A stretch of 64,000 nt of DNA from Hydrogenophaga sp. (GCF_030651625.1 NZ_JAUSCF010000039.1:186001-250000); one strand, 5' to 3'; positions 34,666 to 44,830 are shown, counted from the first letter of the stretch. Numbers and translations are program-made. Notes: generated from the letters alone by a model not told the origin.

Positions 34666-34725
34666 CCTGGTTCATGGCGCACTGCCGGCTCCCGGTGGAA
34701 CAGAAAGACAAGAGTCGTGAAATCG

Positions 34726-37700
34726 ATGCCATCCGTGAATGAACTCAGCCGTCAGATACGCATCGATGCGCTGATCAAAACCCTGCACGAGACCGAACGA
34801 GCGCTCGAAGCACTCAACGTCGGTCAAGTCGACACCGTGGCCAACCAGGCCGACCACATCTTCCCTCTGAAAAGCACCGAGGATCGACTGCATCAGCACG
34901 AAGCCAGCAAGCAGATGGCGCTGCTCAATGCGTTGCCCGCGCACATTGCCGTGCTGGACGCCGATGGCGTGATCATCGCCGTGAACGCGGCCTGGCGCCG
35001 CTTTGGCAACGAGAACGGCCTGCGCAACGTGAACCACTGCGTCGGTTTGAAATACCTTGACGCCTGCGGCCAAGAAGACGGCGGCGGCGCATCTGACACC
35101 GAGACCGATTCCGAAAAAGGGGTCGTGGCTGCAGGCCTGCGCGCTGTGCTGGCGGGAGAGCGAGCCAATTTCTCGATCGAATACCCCTGTGATTCGTCCA
35201 CAGAGCAGCGGTGGTTCATGCTGATGGTGACACCGCTGGCGACCGGGCCTCTGGCCGGTGCTGTGGTGATGCACATCGATATCAGTGCACGAGCGCGGGC
35301 CGAGCAGTCGCTTCGCGACAGCAAGGCCATGCTCGACATGGCGGGCCGCAGCGCCAAGGTCGGCGGCTGGACCTTCGATCTGGAACATCGCAGACTCAAT
35401 TGGTCCGACATGGTGACCTCCTTGCACGACGAACCGGCTGGCTACTCACCCTCGATGGAGCAGGGCCTCGCATCCTTTGTTACGGAGTACCGCGCAGCCA
35501 TCCAGGAAGCTGTCGAATGCTGCGCCCAGTTCGGCGTGTCTTACGACGTGGAAGCAGAGAAAATTTCAGCCACGGGGCGGCGCTTCTGGGTGCGCACCAT
35601 CGGCGAAGCGGTGCGCGACGTTGATGGCCGGATCGTGCGCATCCAGGGCGCACTGCAGGACATCACCGAACGCAAGCTGGCAGCGCTGCAGACGCAAAAG
35701 CTGGCTCAGCAACTCAGCAACACGCTGGAGAGCATCAGCGACGCCTTCTTCGCACTCGGCCACGACTGGCGGATCACCTACTTCAACCGCGAAGCCGAGC
35801 GGCTGTTGGGGCGCACGCGCGACACGGCGTTGGGGTGCGTGCTCTGGGAGATCTTCCCCGAGGCGGTGGGAACGGTCTTCCACACCGCCTACCAGCGCGC
35901 CATGGACGGCGAAACTGGCGTCACGTTCGAGGCCTTCTACGCGCCCTTGAACGAATGGTTCGGGGTTGACTGCCATCCATCAGATGATGGGCTGTCGGTG
36001 TATTTTCGAACCGTCACCGAAGCACGCGCGGCGCGTCAGCAGTTGAAGCTGCTCGAGGCCAGCGTGGCCCAGCTGACCGACATCGTCATCATCACCGAGC
36101 CGGCGCCAGAGCTGGCGCACGGCAGGCGCATCGTGTTCGTCAACGACGCCTTCGAGCGTCTGACCGGCTACGCACGTGCGGAGGTGCTGGGTCGATCACC
36201 CGCGCTGTTTGTCGGCCCCGTGATGGATGCCGCCGAACTGGACCGTATCCGCTTCGCGGTCGAGCGCTTCGAGCCGGTGCACGCCGAGTTGACGGCTTGC
36301 GCGAAGGGCGGCCGGCAGTACCCGATCGAAATCGACATCACGCCCATTGCCGCAGCCGGCGAGGGCGTCACACACGGCGTTGTCGTCATACGCGACATCA
36401 GCGAGCGACGCCGCAATGTGCAGGCTTTGCGCGAACTGAATGCCGGACTTGAGGAACGGGTGCGCCAACGCACCGAAGAACTGGAACGTGCGCGTGAACT
36501 CGCGGAGCAAGCCAACCGCGCAAAGTCCTCGTTCCTGGCAACGATGAGCCACGAGATCCGCACGCCGATGAATGGCGTTATCGGCATGATCGAGGTGCTG
36601 GAGGAAAGCCATCTCCGGGAAGACCAGCGCGACATGGCAAAGACCGTGCGCGAATCTGCCTATGCCTTGCTGAGCGTTGTCGACGACGTGCTCGACTTCT
36701 CCAAGATCGAGGCCGGGCAGTTCATGGTCGATCATGCACCGATGGATGTCACGGCGGTGGTCGAAGGCGTTGGCGACGCATTGCGCCAGGTCGCCAAGAA
36801 CAAGGGCGTCGGGTTGCGTCTGTACACGGATCCACGGCTGCCTGCTCACACACTGGGCGATGCGGGACGGCTGCGGCAGGTGCTCATGAACCTGGTCGGC
36901 AACGCAATCAAGTTCAGCAGCGGCCAGGGGTACCAGGGCTCGGTGTCGTTGCGGGCTCAACGCGTCGTCACCGATGCCGGCGTTGACACCCTGGCACTGG
37001 TGGTGACCGACAACGGTGTCGGCATGGACGCCGACACACTGGACCGCCTCTTCTCACCTTTCACGCAGGCCGACGCCAGCACGACGCGCCGATTCGGCGG
37101 CACCGGGCTGGGTCTCAGCATCTCGCATCGCCTCGTGGCAATGATGGGCGGCGAGATCACCGTCAGCAGCGTGGTCGATCAGGGTTCGACATTCACGGTG
37201 CGACTCCCGATAGCCGCTGCGGCCGACGTGGCACGCCCGGAGCAGCCGCTGTCTGGACTGCCCTGCCTGCTGCTGGGTGCGGGCGACCTGGTTCCCGATC
37301 TGGCCGACTACCTTGCACACGCCGGCTGCAAGGCGCAATGTGAGCCGACCCTGAGCGAGGGATTGACTTGGCTGCAAGGCGTCACCCTGGGCCGATGTGT
37401 CGCCGTTGTGGCAGGACCGCCCGAGGGCATTGAACCGGTTCTCACAGCCTGCCGAGCCGTCGCAATGCAACGTCCCGGGATGCGGCTGGGCTTCGTCGTG
37501 ATCAAAGCGGGGCGGCGCCGCCAGCCGCGACGGCTGCAACCAGACCAGGTGGACATCGACGGCGACTACCTGCACCGTGCAGCCTTCCTTCACAGCGTCG
37601 CACTCGCGGCCAGACTCATGCTGACCCAGGAAACTGCGGAAATCCCTGCGCCAGTCAACGCTGCTGCCGTACTGCCCTTGACAGAGCGACTGACGGATGC

Positions 37701-38469
37701 AGGCCTGACGATCCTGGTGGCAGAAGACAATGAAATCAATCAGCAGGTGCTCGCGAAACAGCTCGGGTTGCTCGGCTACCGCGCCGAGATGGTCGGAGAC
37801 GGCATGCAGGCCCTGGCCCGCTGGCGCTGCGGTGGGCACGCCTTGCTGTTGACCGATCTGCACATGCCGAACATGGACGGCTACACGCTGGCCGCAGCGG
37901 TGCGCCGCGAGGAGGGAAAGGGACCTCGCCTGCCCATCATCGCGTTGACTGCCAACGCTTTGCGAGACGAGGAAATCCGTTGCCGACAAGCTGGCATGGA
38001 CGCCTACCTGACCAAACCGGTGCGTCTGGCACAGCTCAAGTCGGCCATCGATGCGTGGCTGCGACCCACGCCAACGCAGTCGAGCATGGTCGAGCTCAAC
38101 GATGTCGCATCCGGTGCGATGCCACCGGTGAATCTCAGCGTGCTCGCCGATCTGCTCGGTGACGACGCGCAGGTGATGCAGGAAGTGTTGACGGCCTTTC
38201 GCGCAAGCACCCGAAGATCAGCGCTGGCAATGGAAAAAGCCCATGAAGAAGGCGGGGTGCAGGCCATGTCCGATGTCGCCCACAAGTTGAAGTCGGCGGC
38301 CAGATCAATCGGTGCAGCGCGTCTTGCACAGCTCTGCGCCGACATAGAAGAGAATGCCGCCTGCAAGCCACATGCCGCAACGCTGGAACCCCTGATGGCC
38401 GGTTTCAAGATCGAGCTGCTCGCCGTTCAAAACTTTCTCGACAAGCACCAGGGCCTGTTCACGCCCTAG
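34726..38469 (+). CDS. Hybrid sensor histidine kinase with multiple PAS domains, receiver and HPt
   Basis: From ATG 34726 (GTG 34717 is an alternative) the protein has 1247 residues. Order: short coiled segment; four PAS-like domains (about 60-190, 205-320, 330-440, 445-570); coiled coil; HisKA with SHEIRTPMNG (His609); HATPase with N-box NLVGNAIKF, DNGVGMD and GGTGLGLSI; a degenerate receiver-like region (about 835-950); a true receiver with AEDNE and TDLHMPNMDG (Asp1044) and lysine in TKP; and an HPt domain with AHKLKSAAR (His1186). No membrane helix, so it senses a cytoplasmic cue. The frame is open upstream through the kaiC remnant, so a longer fused product from an upstream start cannot be excluded. 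No separate response regulator is adjacent. Confidence 0.92.
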   Translation: MPSVNELSRQIRIDALIKTLHETERALEALNVGQVDTVANQADHIFPLKSTEDRLHQHEASKQMALLNALPAHIAVLDADGVIIAVNAAWRRFGNENGLRNVNHCVGLKYLDACGQEDGGGASDTETDSEKGVVAAGLRAVLAGERANFSIEYPCDSSTEQRWFMLMVTPLATGPLAGAVVMHIDISARARAEQSLRDSKAMLDMAGRSAKVGGWTFDLEHRRLNWSDMVTSLHDEPAGYSPSMEQGLASFVTEYRAAIQEAVECCAQFGVSYDVEAEKISATGRRFWVRTIGEAVRDVDGRIVRIQGALQDITERKLAALQTQKLAQQLSNTLESISDAFFALGHDWRITYFNREAERLLGRTRDTALGCVLWEIFPEAVGTVFHTAYQRAMDGETGVTFEAFYAPLNEWFGVDCHPSDDGLSVYFRTVTEARAARQQLKLLEASVAQLTDIVIITEPAPELAHGRRIVFVNDAFERLTGYARAEVLGRSPALFVGPVMDAAELDRIRFAVERFEPVHAELTACAKGGRQYPIEIDITPIAAAGEGVTHGVVVIRDISERRRNVQALRELNAGLEERVRQRTEELERARELAEQANRAKSSFLATMSHEIRTPMNGVIGMIEVLEESHLREDQRDMAKTVRESAYALLSVVDDVLDFSKIEAGQFMVDHAPMDVTAVVEGVGDALRQVAKNKGVGLRLYTDPRLPAHTLGDAGRLRQVLMNLVGNAIKFSSGQGYQGSVSLRAQRVVTDAGVDTLALVVTDNGVGMDADTLDRLFSPFTQADASTTRRFGGTGLGLSISHRLVAMMGGEITVSSVVDQGSTFTVRLPIAAAADVARPEQPLSGLPCLLLGAGDLVPDLADYLAHAGCKAQCEPTLSEGLTWLQGVTLGRCVAVVAGPPEGIEPVLTACRAVAMQRPGMRLGFVVIKAGRRRQPRRLQPDQVDIDGDYLHRAAFLHSVALAARLMLTQETAEIPAPVNAAAVLPLTERLTDAGLTILVAEDNEINQQVLAKQLGLLGYRAEMVGDGMQALARWRCGGHALLLTDLHMPNMDGYTLAAAVRREEGKGPRLPIIALTANALRDEEIRCRQAGMDAYLTKPVRLAQLKSAIDAWLRPTPTQSSMVELNDVASGAMPPVNLSVLADLLGDDAQVMQEVLTAFRASTRRSALAMEKAHEEGGVQAMSDVAHKLKSAARSIGAARLAQLCADIEENAACKPHAATLEPLMAGFKIELLAVQNFLDKHQGLFTP

Positions 38470-38658
38470 GAGCCTGCGATGCCACCGAATGAAAACCGCA
38501 GCGTGTCGGTCGCAGCACGTTGCCGCCCACCACCCGCCTCCTTCGGCGCTGATCACTCAACACCACGAGGCGAAGTTCCACTGCCCTGACCCGCCATTCC
38601 GGGGCAAGCCCAGACCCTTGGGGATGCGCGCGCCACGCGTGTCCTGGTCGGCAGTGTC

Positions 38659-39258
38659 CTATGCAGGGCCGGATTCGACGATGCGCACAGCCAGTTGCCA
38701 CAGGGCCTGACGGTGTGCAGCGGCCAGCGCATCCACAGAGGTATCGGTGAGCGCAATGTCGACATCGGCCTGCCCCAGTGCGGGGGCGGCGCCACCAGCG
38801 CGCGTGTCGCCCAGCCACCAGCGCGCCTGCAGGCGAAGTTTCTGGCGCCCTGCGTCGGCAATCAATGTAACGATCTCCACCCGCAAGCGCCGTGTCACCT
38901 CCACGCCGGACGGTACGGGTGCCCGCCAGACCAGGCCTGGCCCGCGCAACGCAGCCAGGTCGGCCACGAGCAGGCGCGGAATGGCGTCGCGCAACGGTTC
39001 CACCCAGCGGTGGCCCGGTAGCGGTTCAAGACTGGCCGCGCCACTGGCCACCACCAGGGTTTCGCGCTCCAGCGCACCGGGCAGGCCCACGGCGCTGGCC
39101 ACTTCCCACAGGGCGCCGTCGCCCGGGCGCACGGGCGGCACTGCTGCCGGCGGCGGGCTGCGCAATTCGTACCACCGCGTGGCCACCTGAGGTCGCGCAC
39201 AGGCAGACAACAACCAGGGCGCGGCCACCAGGCCTGCCAGTGTGAGCCTGCGCTTCAT
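38659..39258 (-). CDS. PqiC-like lipoprotein of MCE transporter
   Basis: A 199-residue lipoprotein with lipobox LSAC (about Cys20) and the YELRSP opening of the ABC-type transport auxiliary lipoprotein (PqiC/DUF330-like) family. In PqiABC and related systems it sits in the outer membrane or periplasm and binds the MCE tube. It is the last gene of the four-gene MCE operon, overlapping the MCE gene by four bases. Confidence 0.82.
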   Translation of the reverse strand: MKRRLTLAGLVAAPWLLSACARPQVATRWYELRSPPPAAVPPVRPGDGALWEVASAVGLPGALERETLVVASGAASLEPLPGHRWVEPLRDAIPRLLVADLAALRGPGLVWRAPVPSGVEVTRRLRVEIVTLIADAGRQKLRLQARWWLGDTRAGGAAPALGQADVDIALTDTSVDALAAAHRQALWQLAVRIVESGPA

Positions 39259-40286
39259 GGCCTGGCCTCCCGGCCGCGCAGCAGCGCATCGGGCTGTTGC
39301 TCCAGCGTCTCGGCCAGGTCGCGCAGCGAGCGCGCCGCGCGCGACAGATCTTCCAACGCACGGTCGGCCCCCTGCATGAGGTTGGAATCGCCCGAGGTGG
39401 CTTCGCGCAAGGCGGCGGCGGTGTGCCCCACCTCAGCAGCTGCGCGCTGCAGGTTCTGCACCAGCGGCGCGTCCGGCGCCAGCAGCTTGCCCACCTGGTC
39501 CGATGTGCGACCCACGCCATCGGCCGTCTGGTTGACCGACTTCGCCGCCTGCTGCATGCCTTCCATGGCTTCGCGCGTGGCTTGCAGCGATCGCTGCAGT
39601 TCATCTGCGAGCGGGTCGACCCGCTTGTCCAGGCGGTCCGACATGCGCTTGACCGAAGCCGTGATGGCAACCAGGTCATCCATGGCCTGCTTGAGCTGCG
39701 GGCCCGACACCACGGCGCGGGCAGAGGCAGCGATGGCCGAGAGGTCGTCGGCAATCGCACGGAAATCCATGCCCTCGAACTGGTCCCTGAGGTTCTGTAT
39801 CGCAGTGACCGTTGTGGGGATTTCGATCATGCCCTCGTAGGTCCCACGGACACTGCTCTCGCGCTGAGGCCGCAGATCAATGTCCACGTAAAGCATGCCC
39901 GTGAGCAGGCTCTGTGTCGCCAGTTGCCCGCTCAGACCGCGCTCGATCAGCGCGGGCAGGGCCAGCCCCACGTCCATGTTGGCGCGCTTGCCATCGAGAC
40001 CGCTCACCACGTTGCTGTCGAGCCCCACCACCACAGGAATGGAAAAATCGTCTGTGGCGCGGTCGTAGAACACTTCCACGGACTCCACGCTGCCCACCCG
40101 AACGCCCCGGAACACCACCGGCGCCCCCACCTGCAGGCCATAGACCGAACCACTGAAATGCATGACCGCACGCTCCTTGCTGGTGAATAGGGTGTTGCCC
40201 GCCAAGGCAATGATGGCAACAGCGATCAAGGCCGCGCCCGCCATGACAAAAACGCCGATCAGTGTGGCGCTGGCTTTTCGTTTCAT
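39255..40286 (-). CDS. MCE (MlaD-family) substrate-binding protein
   Basis: A 343-residue protein with one N-terminal membrane anchor (about residues 8-29), an MCE domain (YGLQVGAPVVFRGVRVGSV at about 49-67, then LLTGMLYVDIDL), and a long helical C-terminal region. MCE proteins form hexameric rings or tubes that bind phospholipids between inner and outer membranes. Start and stop overlap its neighbours by four bases. Confidence 0.92.
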   Translation of the reverse strand: MKRKASATLIGVFVMAGAALIAVAIIALAGNTLFTSKERAVMHFSGSVYGLQVGAPVVFRGVRVGSVESVEVFYDRATDDFSIPVVVGLDSNVVSGLDGKRANMDVGLALPALIERGLSGQLATQSLLTGMLYVDIDLRPQRESSVRGTYEGMIEIPTTVTAIQNLRDQFEGMDFRAIADDLSAIAASARAVVSGPQLKQAMDDLVAITASVKRMSDRLDKRVDPLADELQRSLQATREAMEGMQQAAKSVNQTADGVGRTSDQVGKLLAPDAPLVQNLQRAAAEVGHTAAALREATSGDSNLMQGADRALEDLSRAARSLRDLAETLEQQPDALLRGREARP

Positions 40287-41110
40287 GTGTGCACCTCCAT
40301 GCCAGGCGCAACGCCACGCCGCAGAAAGTTCTGTACACCTTCGGGCCCATCGCTCAGCAGATCTTGCGGCGGCCCCAGCGCGGTCATGGTCTTGGTCTGC
40401 GCATCCAGAAACAGCAACCGGTCGGCCAGCGCAAAAATGCTGGCCAGCTCGTGGCTGACCATCACCACGCTGGTGCCCAGGTCGTCACGCAGGTGCATGA
40501 TCAGATCGTCCAGGTTGGCCGATGACAGGGGGTCCAGACCGGCCGACGGTTCGTCAAGGAACACCAGCGCCGGGTTCAAGGCCAGCGCCCGCGCGATCGC
40601 AGCCCGCTTCTTCATGCCACCGCTCAGCGCAGCGGGCTCCGCATCGAAACTGCCAGCCAGGCCCACCAGCGCCAGCTTGAAGCGCGCTTCCTGTTCGCAC
40701 TGCTGCGGGCTCATGTCGGTGAACACCTGCATCGGCAGCATCAGGTTTTCGCCCACCGTCATGCTGCTCCACAAGGCCCCGGCCTGAAAGGCCACACCAA
40801 AGGTCTGCATCAGGGTGCGCCGCACATCGGGCTGCGCGGCGTAAAGATCGTGTTCGCCATACAGCACCTGCCCTTTGGCTGGCACCTGCAGGCCAATGAG
40901 GTGGCGCAGCAGCGTGCTCTTGCCACAACCACTGCCACCCGCAACGGCCAGCACCTCGCCGGACAGCACGTCGAAGCTGAGATCGCGTTGAACGACGTTG
41001 TCGCCAAACGCCATGGTGAGGTCGCGCACCTGCACCAGCGGCGCGGGTGCATGGACAGCCGGGCTCGATGTGCGCTCTGCGGTTGGGGGGGAATCCATCA
41101 GTTCGGTCAT
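40283..41110 (-). CDS. MCE/Mla-type ABC transporter ATPase
   Basis: A 275-residue ABC ATPase with Walker A GGSGCGKST, signature LSGGMKKR (the GGMxKR form typical of MlaF-like ATPases), Walker B ALVFLDEPSAGLDP, and switch VSHE. ATG 41110 shares a base with the permease stop, giving a short N-terminal extension before the domain. Powers lipid movement with the MlaE-like permease. Confidence 0.93.
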   Translation of the reverse strand: MTELMDSPPTAERTSSPAVHAPAPLVQVRDLTMAFGDNVVQRDLSFDVLSGEVLAVAGGSGCGKSTLLRHLIGLQVPAKGQVLYGEHDLYAAQPDVRRTLMQTFGVAFQAGALWSSMTVGENLMLPMQVFTDMSPQQCEQEARFKLALVGLAGSFDAEPAALSGGMKKRAAIARALALNPALVFLDEPSAGLDPLSSANLDDLIMHLRDDLGTSVVMVSHELASIFALADRLLFLDAQTKTMTALGPPQDLLSDGPEGVQNFLRRGVAPGMEVHT

Positions 41111-42288
41111 CAGAAATTCAGGCGTTGGAACATCACCGTGAGCACGGAAGCGGCCACGACGATCCAGACAATGGCTTGTACCACCGATGCGGTGGTGGCG
41201 TCGCCCACCGCCTGCGCGCTGCGGCCTGCGGCCATGCCCTGCAGGCAACCCGCCAGCGCCACCAGCACCGAGTACACCGTGCCCTTGATCAGCCCCACCA
41301 GCACGTGCGGCAGGGTCAATGCCTTCACACTGGCGTACACATACTCCAGCGGTGTGACACCATAAATGCCCACAGCCACCAGCCAGCCCACACCCATGCC
41401 CACCAGGGCACCAAAGGCGGTGAGCATGGGCCCCACGATCAGCAGCGCCAGCACGCGCGGCAGCACCAGAAAGTCAAACGGGTTCACCCCCATGGTGGTC
41501 AGGGCATCGACTTCTTCGTTGGCGCGCATGCTGCCGATCTGCGCCGCAAAAGCCGCACCCACGCGGCCAGCCAGCACGATGCCCACCAGCAGCGCAGCCA
41601 CCTCCCGCACCACACCCACCGTGACCAGGTCGGCAATGAAGTTCTGTGCGCCAAAGCGCTGCAGCTGCGCCGCACCCATGTAGGCCACGATCAGGCCCAC
41701 CAGAAAGCTCACCAGCGCCACGATGGGCAGGCTGCGCGGCCCGGTCTGCTCGATCTGCCACATCAGGTCCTGGGTTCGCATGTCGCTCTTGCCACGCAGC
41801 CATCGGCCCAGCGAAAGCAACACCTCGCCCACGAAGGTCAGCGTCTTGCGGTGCTCGGACCACCACGCCTGGGTGCGCTCCCCCAGGCGCTCGAGCGGGC
41901 CGGGTGCAGGTGCGGGGGCAGATTCTGCGGCAGGTGGAGCGGCAGGCAGCGCCAGGGCCAGCACCTCCTGCAGGCCCTGTGGCAAGCCTTGCAGGTTCAG
42001 TGTCACCGAACGGCGGGCGAGCGGATCGAGCTGTTGCCACAGCTGTGCGGCCAGGCCAGCGTCCCAGGACGCCAGGGCCTGGGCCTGCACCACCACGGTG
42101 CCGTCAAAGTCTTGTGCAGGAAAGTCAGGCAGCGCGCGGGCGTGACCGCGCCAGGCACCGCTGAGCCGAAGCACCCAGCCACCGTCGTCGGGCATCCAGC
42201 TGGCATCCGGGGTCTGTGTCCCATCACTCGGCCCCATCGTGTCCGACAAGGCATTTCCACTCGAAGCATCGCGCATGGAAGAACCCAT
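41110..42288 (-). CDS. MlaE-family permease with N-terminal STAS-like domain
   Basis: A 392-residue protein. Residues about 30-115 form a STAS-like soluble domain, followed by a Pro/Ala linker. The MlaE permease region then shows LVSFLVGLIVAYMGA, the conserved EVAALLVGIVLAGRVGAAFAA region, IGSMRANEEVDALTTMGVNP, and five to six membrane helices. The fused STAS domain sets it apart from short E. coli MlaE, where MlaB is separate. First gene of the operon, divergent from the AsmA-family gene. Confidence 0.92.
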   Translation of the reverse strand: MGSSMRDASSGNALSDTMGPSDGTQTPDASWMPDDGGWVLRLSGAWRGHARALPDFPAQDFDGTVVVQAQALASWDAGLAAQLWQQLDPLARRSVTLNLQGLPQGLQEVLALALPAAPPAAESAPAPAPGPLERLGERTQAWWSEHRKTLTFVGEVLLSLGRWLRGKSDMRTQDLMWQIEQTGPRSLPIVALVSFLVGLIVAYMGAAQLQRFGAQNFIADLVTVGVVREVAALLVGIVLAGRVGAAFAAQIGSMRANEEVDALTTMGVNPFDFLVLPRVLALLIVGPMLTAFGALVGMGVGWLVAVGIYGVTPLEYVYASVKALTLPHVLVGLIKGTVYSVLVALAGCLQGMAAGRSAQAVGDATTASVVQAIVWIVVAASVLTVMFQRLNF

Positions 42289-42410
42289 TCATCCTCGGAA
42301 TTTGGATTCTATCGACCGCTCCGTCTGTTCGATGTCGCACGCTGGGTAGAAAAGCTGCACTTCTTTTTCAGGAGTGGAACTCCGTTTGCCCATGCCTGTT
42401 CCAATGGGGC

Positions 42411-44627
42411 GTGACCACACGGCCCGACACTCCCCCCCCTGCACAGGCACCCCCGGCATGGAAAGCCTTCGCCCGGCGGCGTGGCGTCTGGGTGGCCGGC
42501 GGCGGAGTGGCGGTGGTGCTCGCGCTGGTGCTGATCAGCGAGGCGGCCGGCTGGCCTTTCCTGCGTCAGCCCCTTGAACGATCACTCGCCCGCAGCGCAG
42601 CGGCACAGGTGCAACTGCAGGGCGATGTGAAGCTGCACCTGATCTGGCGCCCGCGCTTGCTCGTCGAAAGCCTGCACGTTGCATCCGATCCGCGCTTCGA
42701 GGTGCCGCACCTTCTGAAGGCCGGACGGGTTGCGCTGGCATGGCGCTGGTCCGACATCTGGCGCTGGCAGCGTGGCGGCCCCCTGCGGCTGCGGGCGCTG
42801 GGCGCAGAGGTGCTGGATGCCCATCTGGTGCGAGACGCCGACGGCAACGCCAACTGGCAACTGGGCGCCACCGAGCCGGACCCCGAGAACCCGGCCTTTG
42901 CAGGCCTGCCCCGGCTGGGATCACTGACCGTGGGCCAGGGGGACATCACCTGGGTCGATGCCCTGCAGGACGTGGACCTGGCGGTTCGGCTGCGCGGCAG
43001 CGAAGGCGAAACCACCGCGGCCGAGCCACGGCCTGGCTACGAAGCCACCCTCACCGGGCGCTACCGTGCCCTGCCCCTGGACCTGCAGGTACTGGCGGGC
43101 AGCACCCTGCCCTTGCTGCACGACGCCGACGCCTCCGCCAACGCCCCCTGGGTGCCGGTGCGGGTCAAAGGCACGGTCGCCTCCACCCGCGTGCTGTTCG
43201 ATGGCGACGCGGCCGCCCTGCTGGGCACACCGCGCCTCCAGGGCAAGGTGGAAGTGGCAGGGCCCTCGCTGGCGAACGTGGGCGAACCCCTGGGCCTGAC
43301 GCTGCCACAGACACCCCCTTTCGATATGCGCGGCGAGCTGCAGCAGGACGGCGGCGTGTGGCATTTGCAGACCACTCGGGCCCATGTGGGCAGCAGCCAG
43401 CTCAAGGGAGACCTGCGCTTTGAACAGCTTACCCAGCCACCGCGCCTCACGGGCAAGCTCACCGGACCCAAGCTCGCACTGGCCGACCTGGGCCCAGCGA
43501 TCGGCACGCGCGGCGGGGGAGCAACAGACAAGGGCGACGACAAAGCCCAGGCCGGACGTGTGCTGCCTCAGCGGCGCTTCGATCTGCCTTCGCTCAAGGC
43601 GATGGACGCCGATGTGCAGGTGGCCATCGACACACTGGACTTCGGCACCACCGCCATGGCGCCACTGCGCAACCTGCAGACCCGGCTGAAGCTGGACGCC
43701 GGAACCTTGCGGCTGGAGGACCTGAGCGCGGCGGTGTCTGGCGGCCAGGTCAAGGGCATGACCACGCTGGACAGCAAGGCCGACCCGGCGAAATGGGAAG
43801 CACGGCTGGAGTTCACCGGCATCGACCTCGCCGGCTGGTTGCGCGGCCTGAGGGCCGGTTCGGCCGAGGGTACCGCACCCGCCGCCACCCAGACAGCGGC
43901 CCTCAAGCGCGAGCGCGACCAGGCCCGACAGGGAGGCGACCAGGCGGTGCAGTCGTACCTCACAGGTGCGCTGTCTGGCAGCCTGCACCTGCAAGGCCAG
44001 GGCTACTCCACTGCAGAAATCCTCAGCACGGCGTACGGTCCGGTGCGGCTGAACCTCAGGGACGGCAGCATGTCCTACCTGACCACCGAACTCATGGGGC
44101 TCGATGTGGCACAAGCCCTGGGCGCGTTGATCACCGGCGACCGCCCGCTGCCGCTGCGCTGTGCCCGCTTCGATCTGTTCGCCCGCGACGGCGTGGTCAA
44201 GCCGACACTGGCGGTGGTGGACAACGAAGACAGCACGATCTGGATCACGGGCCAGGTGAGCTTCGTCGACGAATCGCTGGACCTGCACTTGATCACCCGG
44301 CCCAAGGACTTCTCTCTGCTGTCGCTGCGCACCCCCATCACCGTGACCGGCACGCTGGCCAAGCCCGCCGTGGGGATCGAACCCCAGCGATTGATCGCGC
44401 GTGCGCTGGGCGCGCTGGCGCTGGGCGCGGTGGCCGGACCGGTCGCCGCCATCCTGCCGCTGATTGAACAGGGCAGCGAGAAGGGTGCCGACCCTTGCAA
44501 CCCGAACCTGGCCAGCGCGTCGCCCGGCGCCCAGCCGTCGCCGCCTGCGCCTGCCCCGCCTTCAACACCGCCACCCGCTGCGCCAGTCCAGCAAGGTCAG
44601 CCCGCCCAACCCGACTCCCGGAACTGA
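42411..44627 (+). CDS. AsmA-family protein
   Basis: A large inner-membrane-anchored periplasmic protein: one N-terminal membrane helix (VWVAGGGVAVVLALVLISEA), then a long beta-rich body ending with the AsmA C-terminal pattern (LTGALSGSLHLQGQGYS, LRDGSMSYLTTELMGLDVAQ, DEDS-like and RPKDFSLLSLRTPITVTGTL). AsmA-like proteins are thought to bridge membranes for phospholipid transport, fitting its divergent MCE neighbour. No good ATG exists near the domain start; GTG 42411 gives 738 residues. A Pro/Ala/Gln-rich tail ends the protein. Confidence 0.88.
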   Translation: MTTRPDTPPPAQAPPAWKAFARRRGVWVAGGGVAVVLALVLISEAAGWPFLRQPLERSLARSAAAQVQLQGDVKLHLIWRPRLLVESLHVASDPRFEVPHLLKAGRVALAWRWSDIWRWQRGGPLRLRALGAEVLDAHLVRDADGNANWQLGATEPDPENPAFAGLPRLGSLTVGQGDITWVDALQDVDLAVRLRGSEGETTAAEPRPGYEATLTGRYRALPLDLQVLAGSTLPLLHDADASANAPWVPVRVKGTVASTRVLFDGDAAALLGTPRLQGKVEVAGPSLANVGEPLGLTLPQTPPFDMRGELQQDGGVWHLQTTRAHVGSSQLKGDLRFEQLTQPPRLTGKLTGPKLALADLGPAIGTRGGGATDKGDDKAQAGRVLPQRRFDLPSLKAMDADVQVAIDTLDFGTTAMAPLRNLQTRLKLDAGTLRLEDLSAAVSGGQVKGMTTLDSKADPAKWEARLEFTGIDLAGWLRGLRAGSAEGTAPAATQTAALKRERDQARQGGDQAVQSYLTGALSGSLHLQGQGYSTAEILSTAYGPVRLNLRDGSMSYLTTELMGLDVAQALGALITGDRPLPLRCARFDLFARDGVVKPTLAVVDNEDSTIWITGQVSFVDESLDLHLITRPKDFSLLSLRTPITVTGTLAKPAVGIEPQRLIARALGALALGAVAGPVAAILPLIEQGSEKGADPCNPNLASASPGAQPSPPAPAPPSTPPPAAPVQQGQPAQPDSRN

Positions 44628-44830
44628 TCCGGGGTGTCAAACATCTGGTTGTGCCGCGCGGTGAGTGGCCCTCCACCCGGGATGACTGCTCCATGACAGG
44701 TATAGCCCACCGCCTTGAACTTCCACCGCCCGCCGATGAGTTTCAGATTGCCAACGTGCTGTGCCTTTGCATCCACCACGCGGCAAACGCCTTCGTTGAC
44801 GGGTTCGAGCGAGAGTGGTGCGTTGGGCAT
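44597..44830 (-). CDS. Conserved-looking small hypothetical protein
   Basis: A 77-residue protein with a folded-looking core HVGNLKLIGGRWKFKAVGYT, CHGAVIPGGGPLTARHNQMF. I associate such sequences with small Burkholderiales hypothetical proteins but know no function. It has no signal or membrane helix and no clear ribosome-binding site. Its 3' end overlaps the AsmA gene 3' end by 31 bases (convergent). From 44831 to 45066 I see no further gene. Confidence 0.55.
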   Translation of the reverse strand: MPNAPLSLEPVNEGVCRVVDAKAQHVGNLKLIGGRWKFKAVGYTCHGAVIPGGGPLTARHNQMFDTPDQFRESGWAG

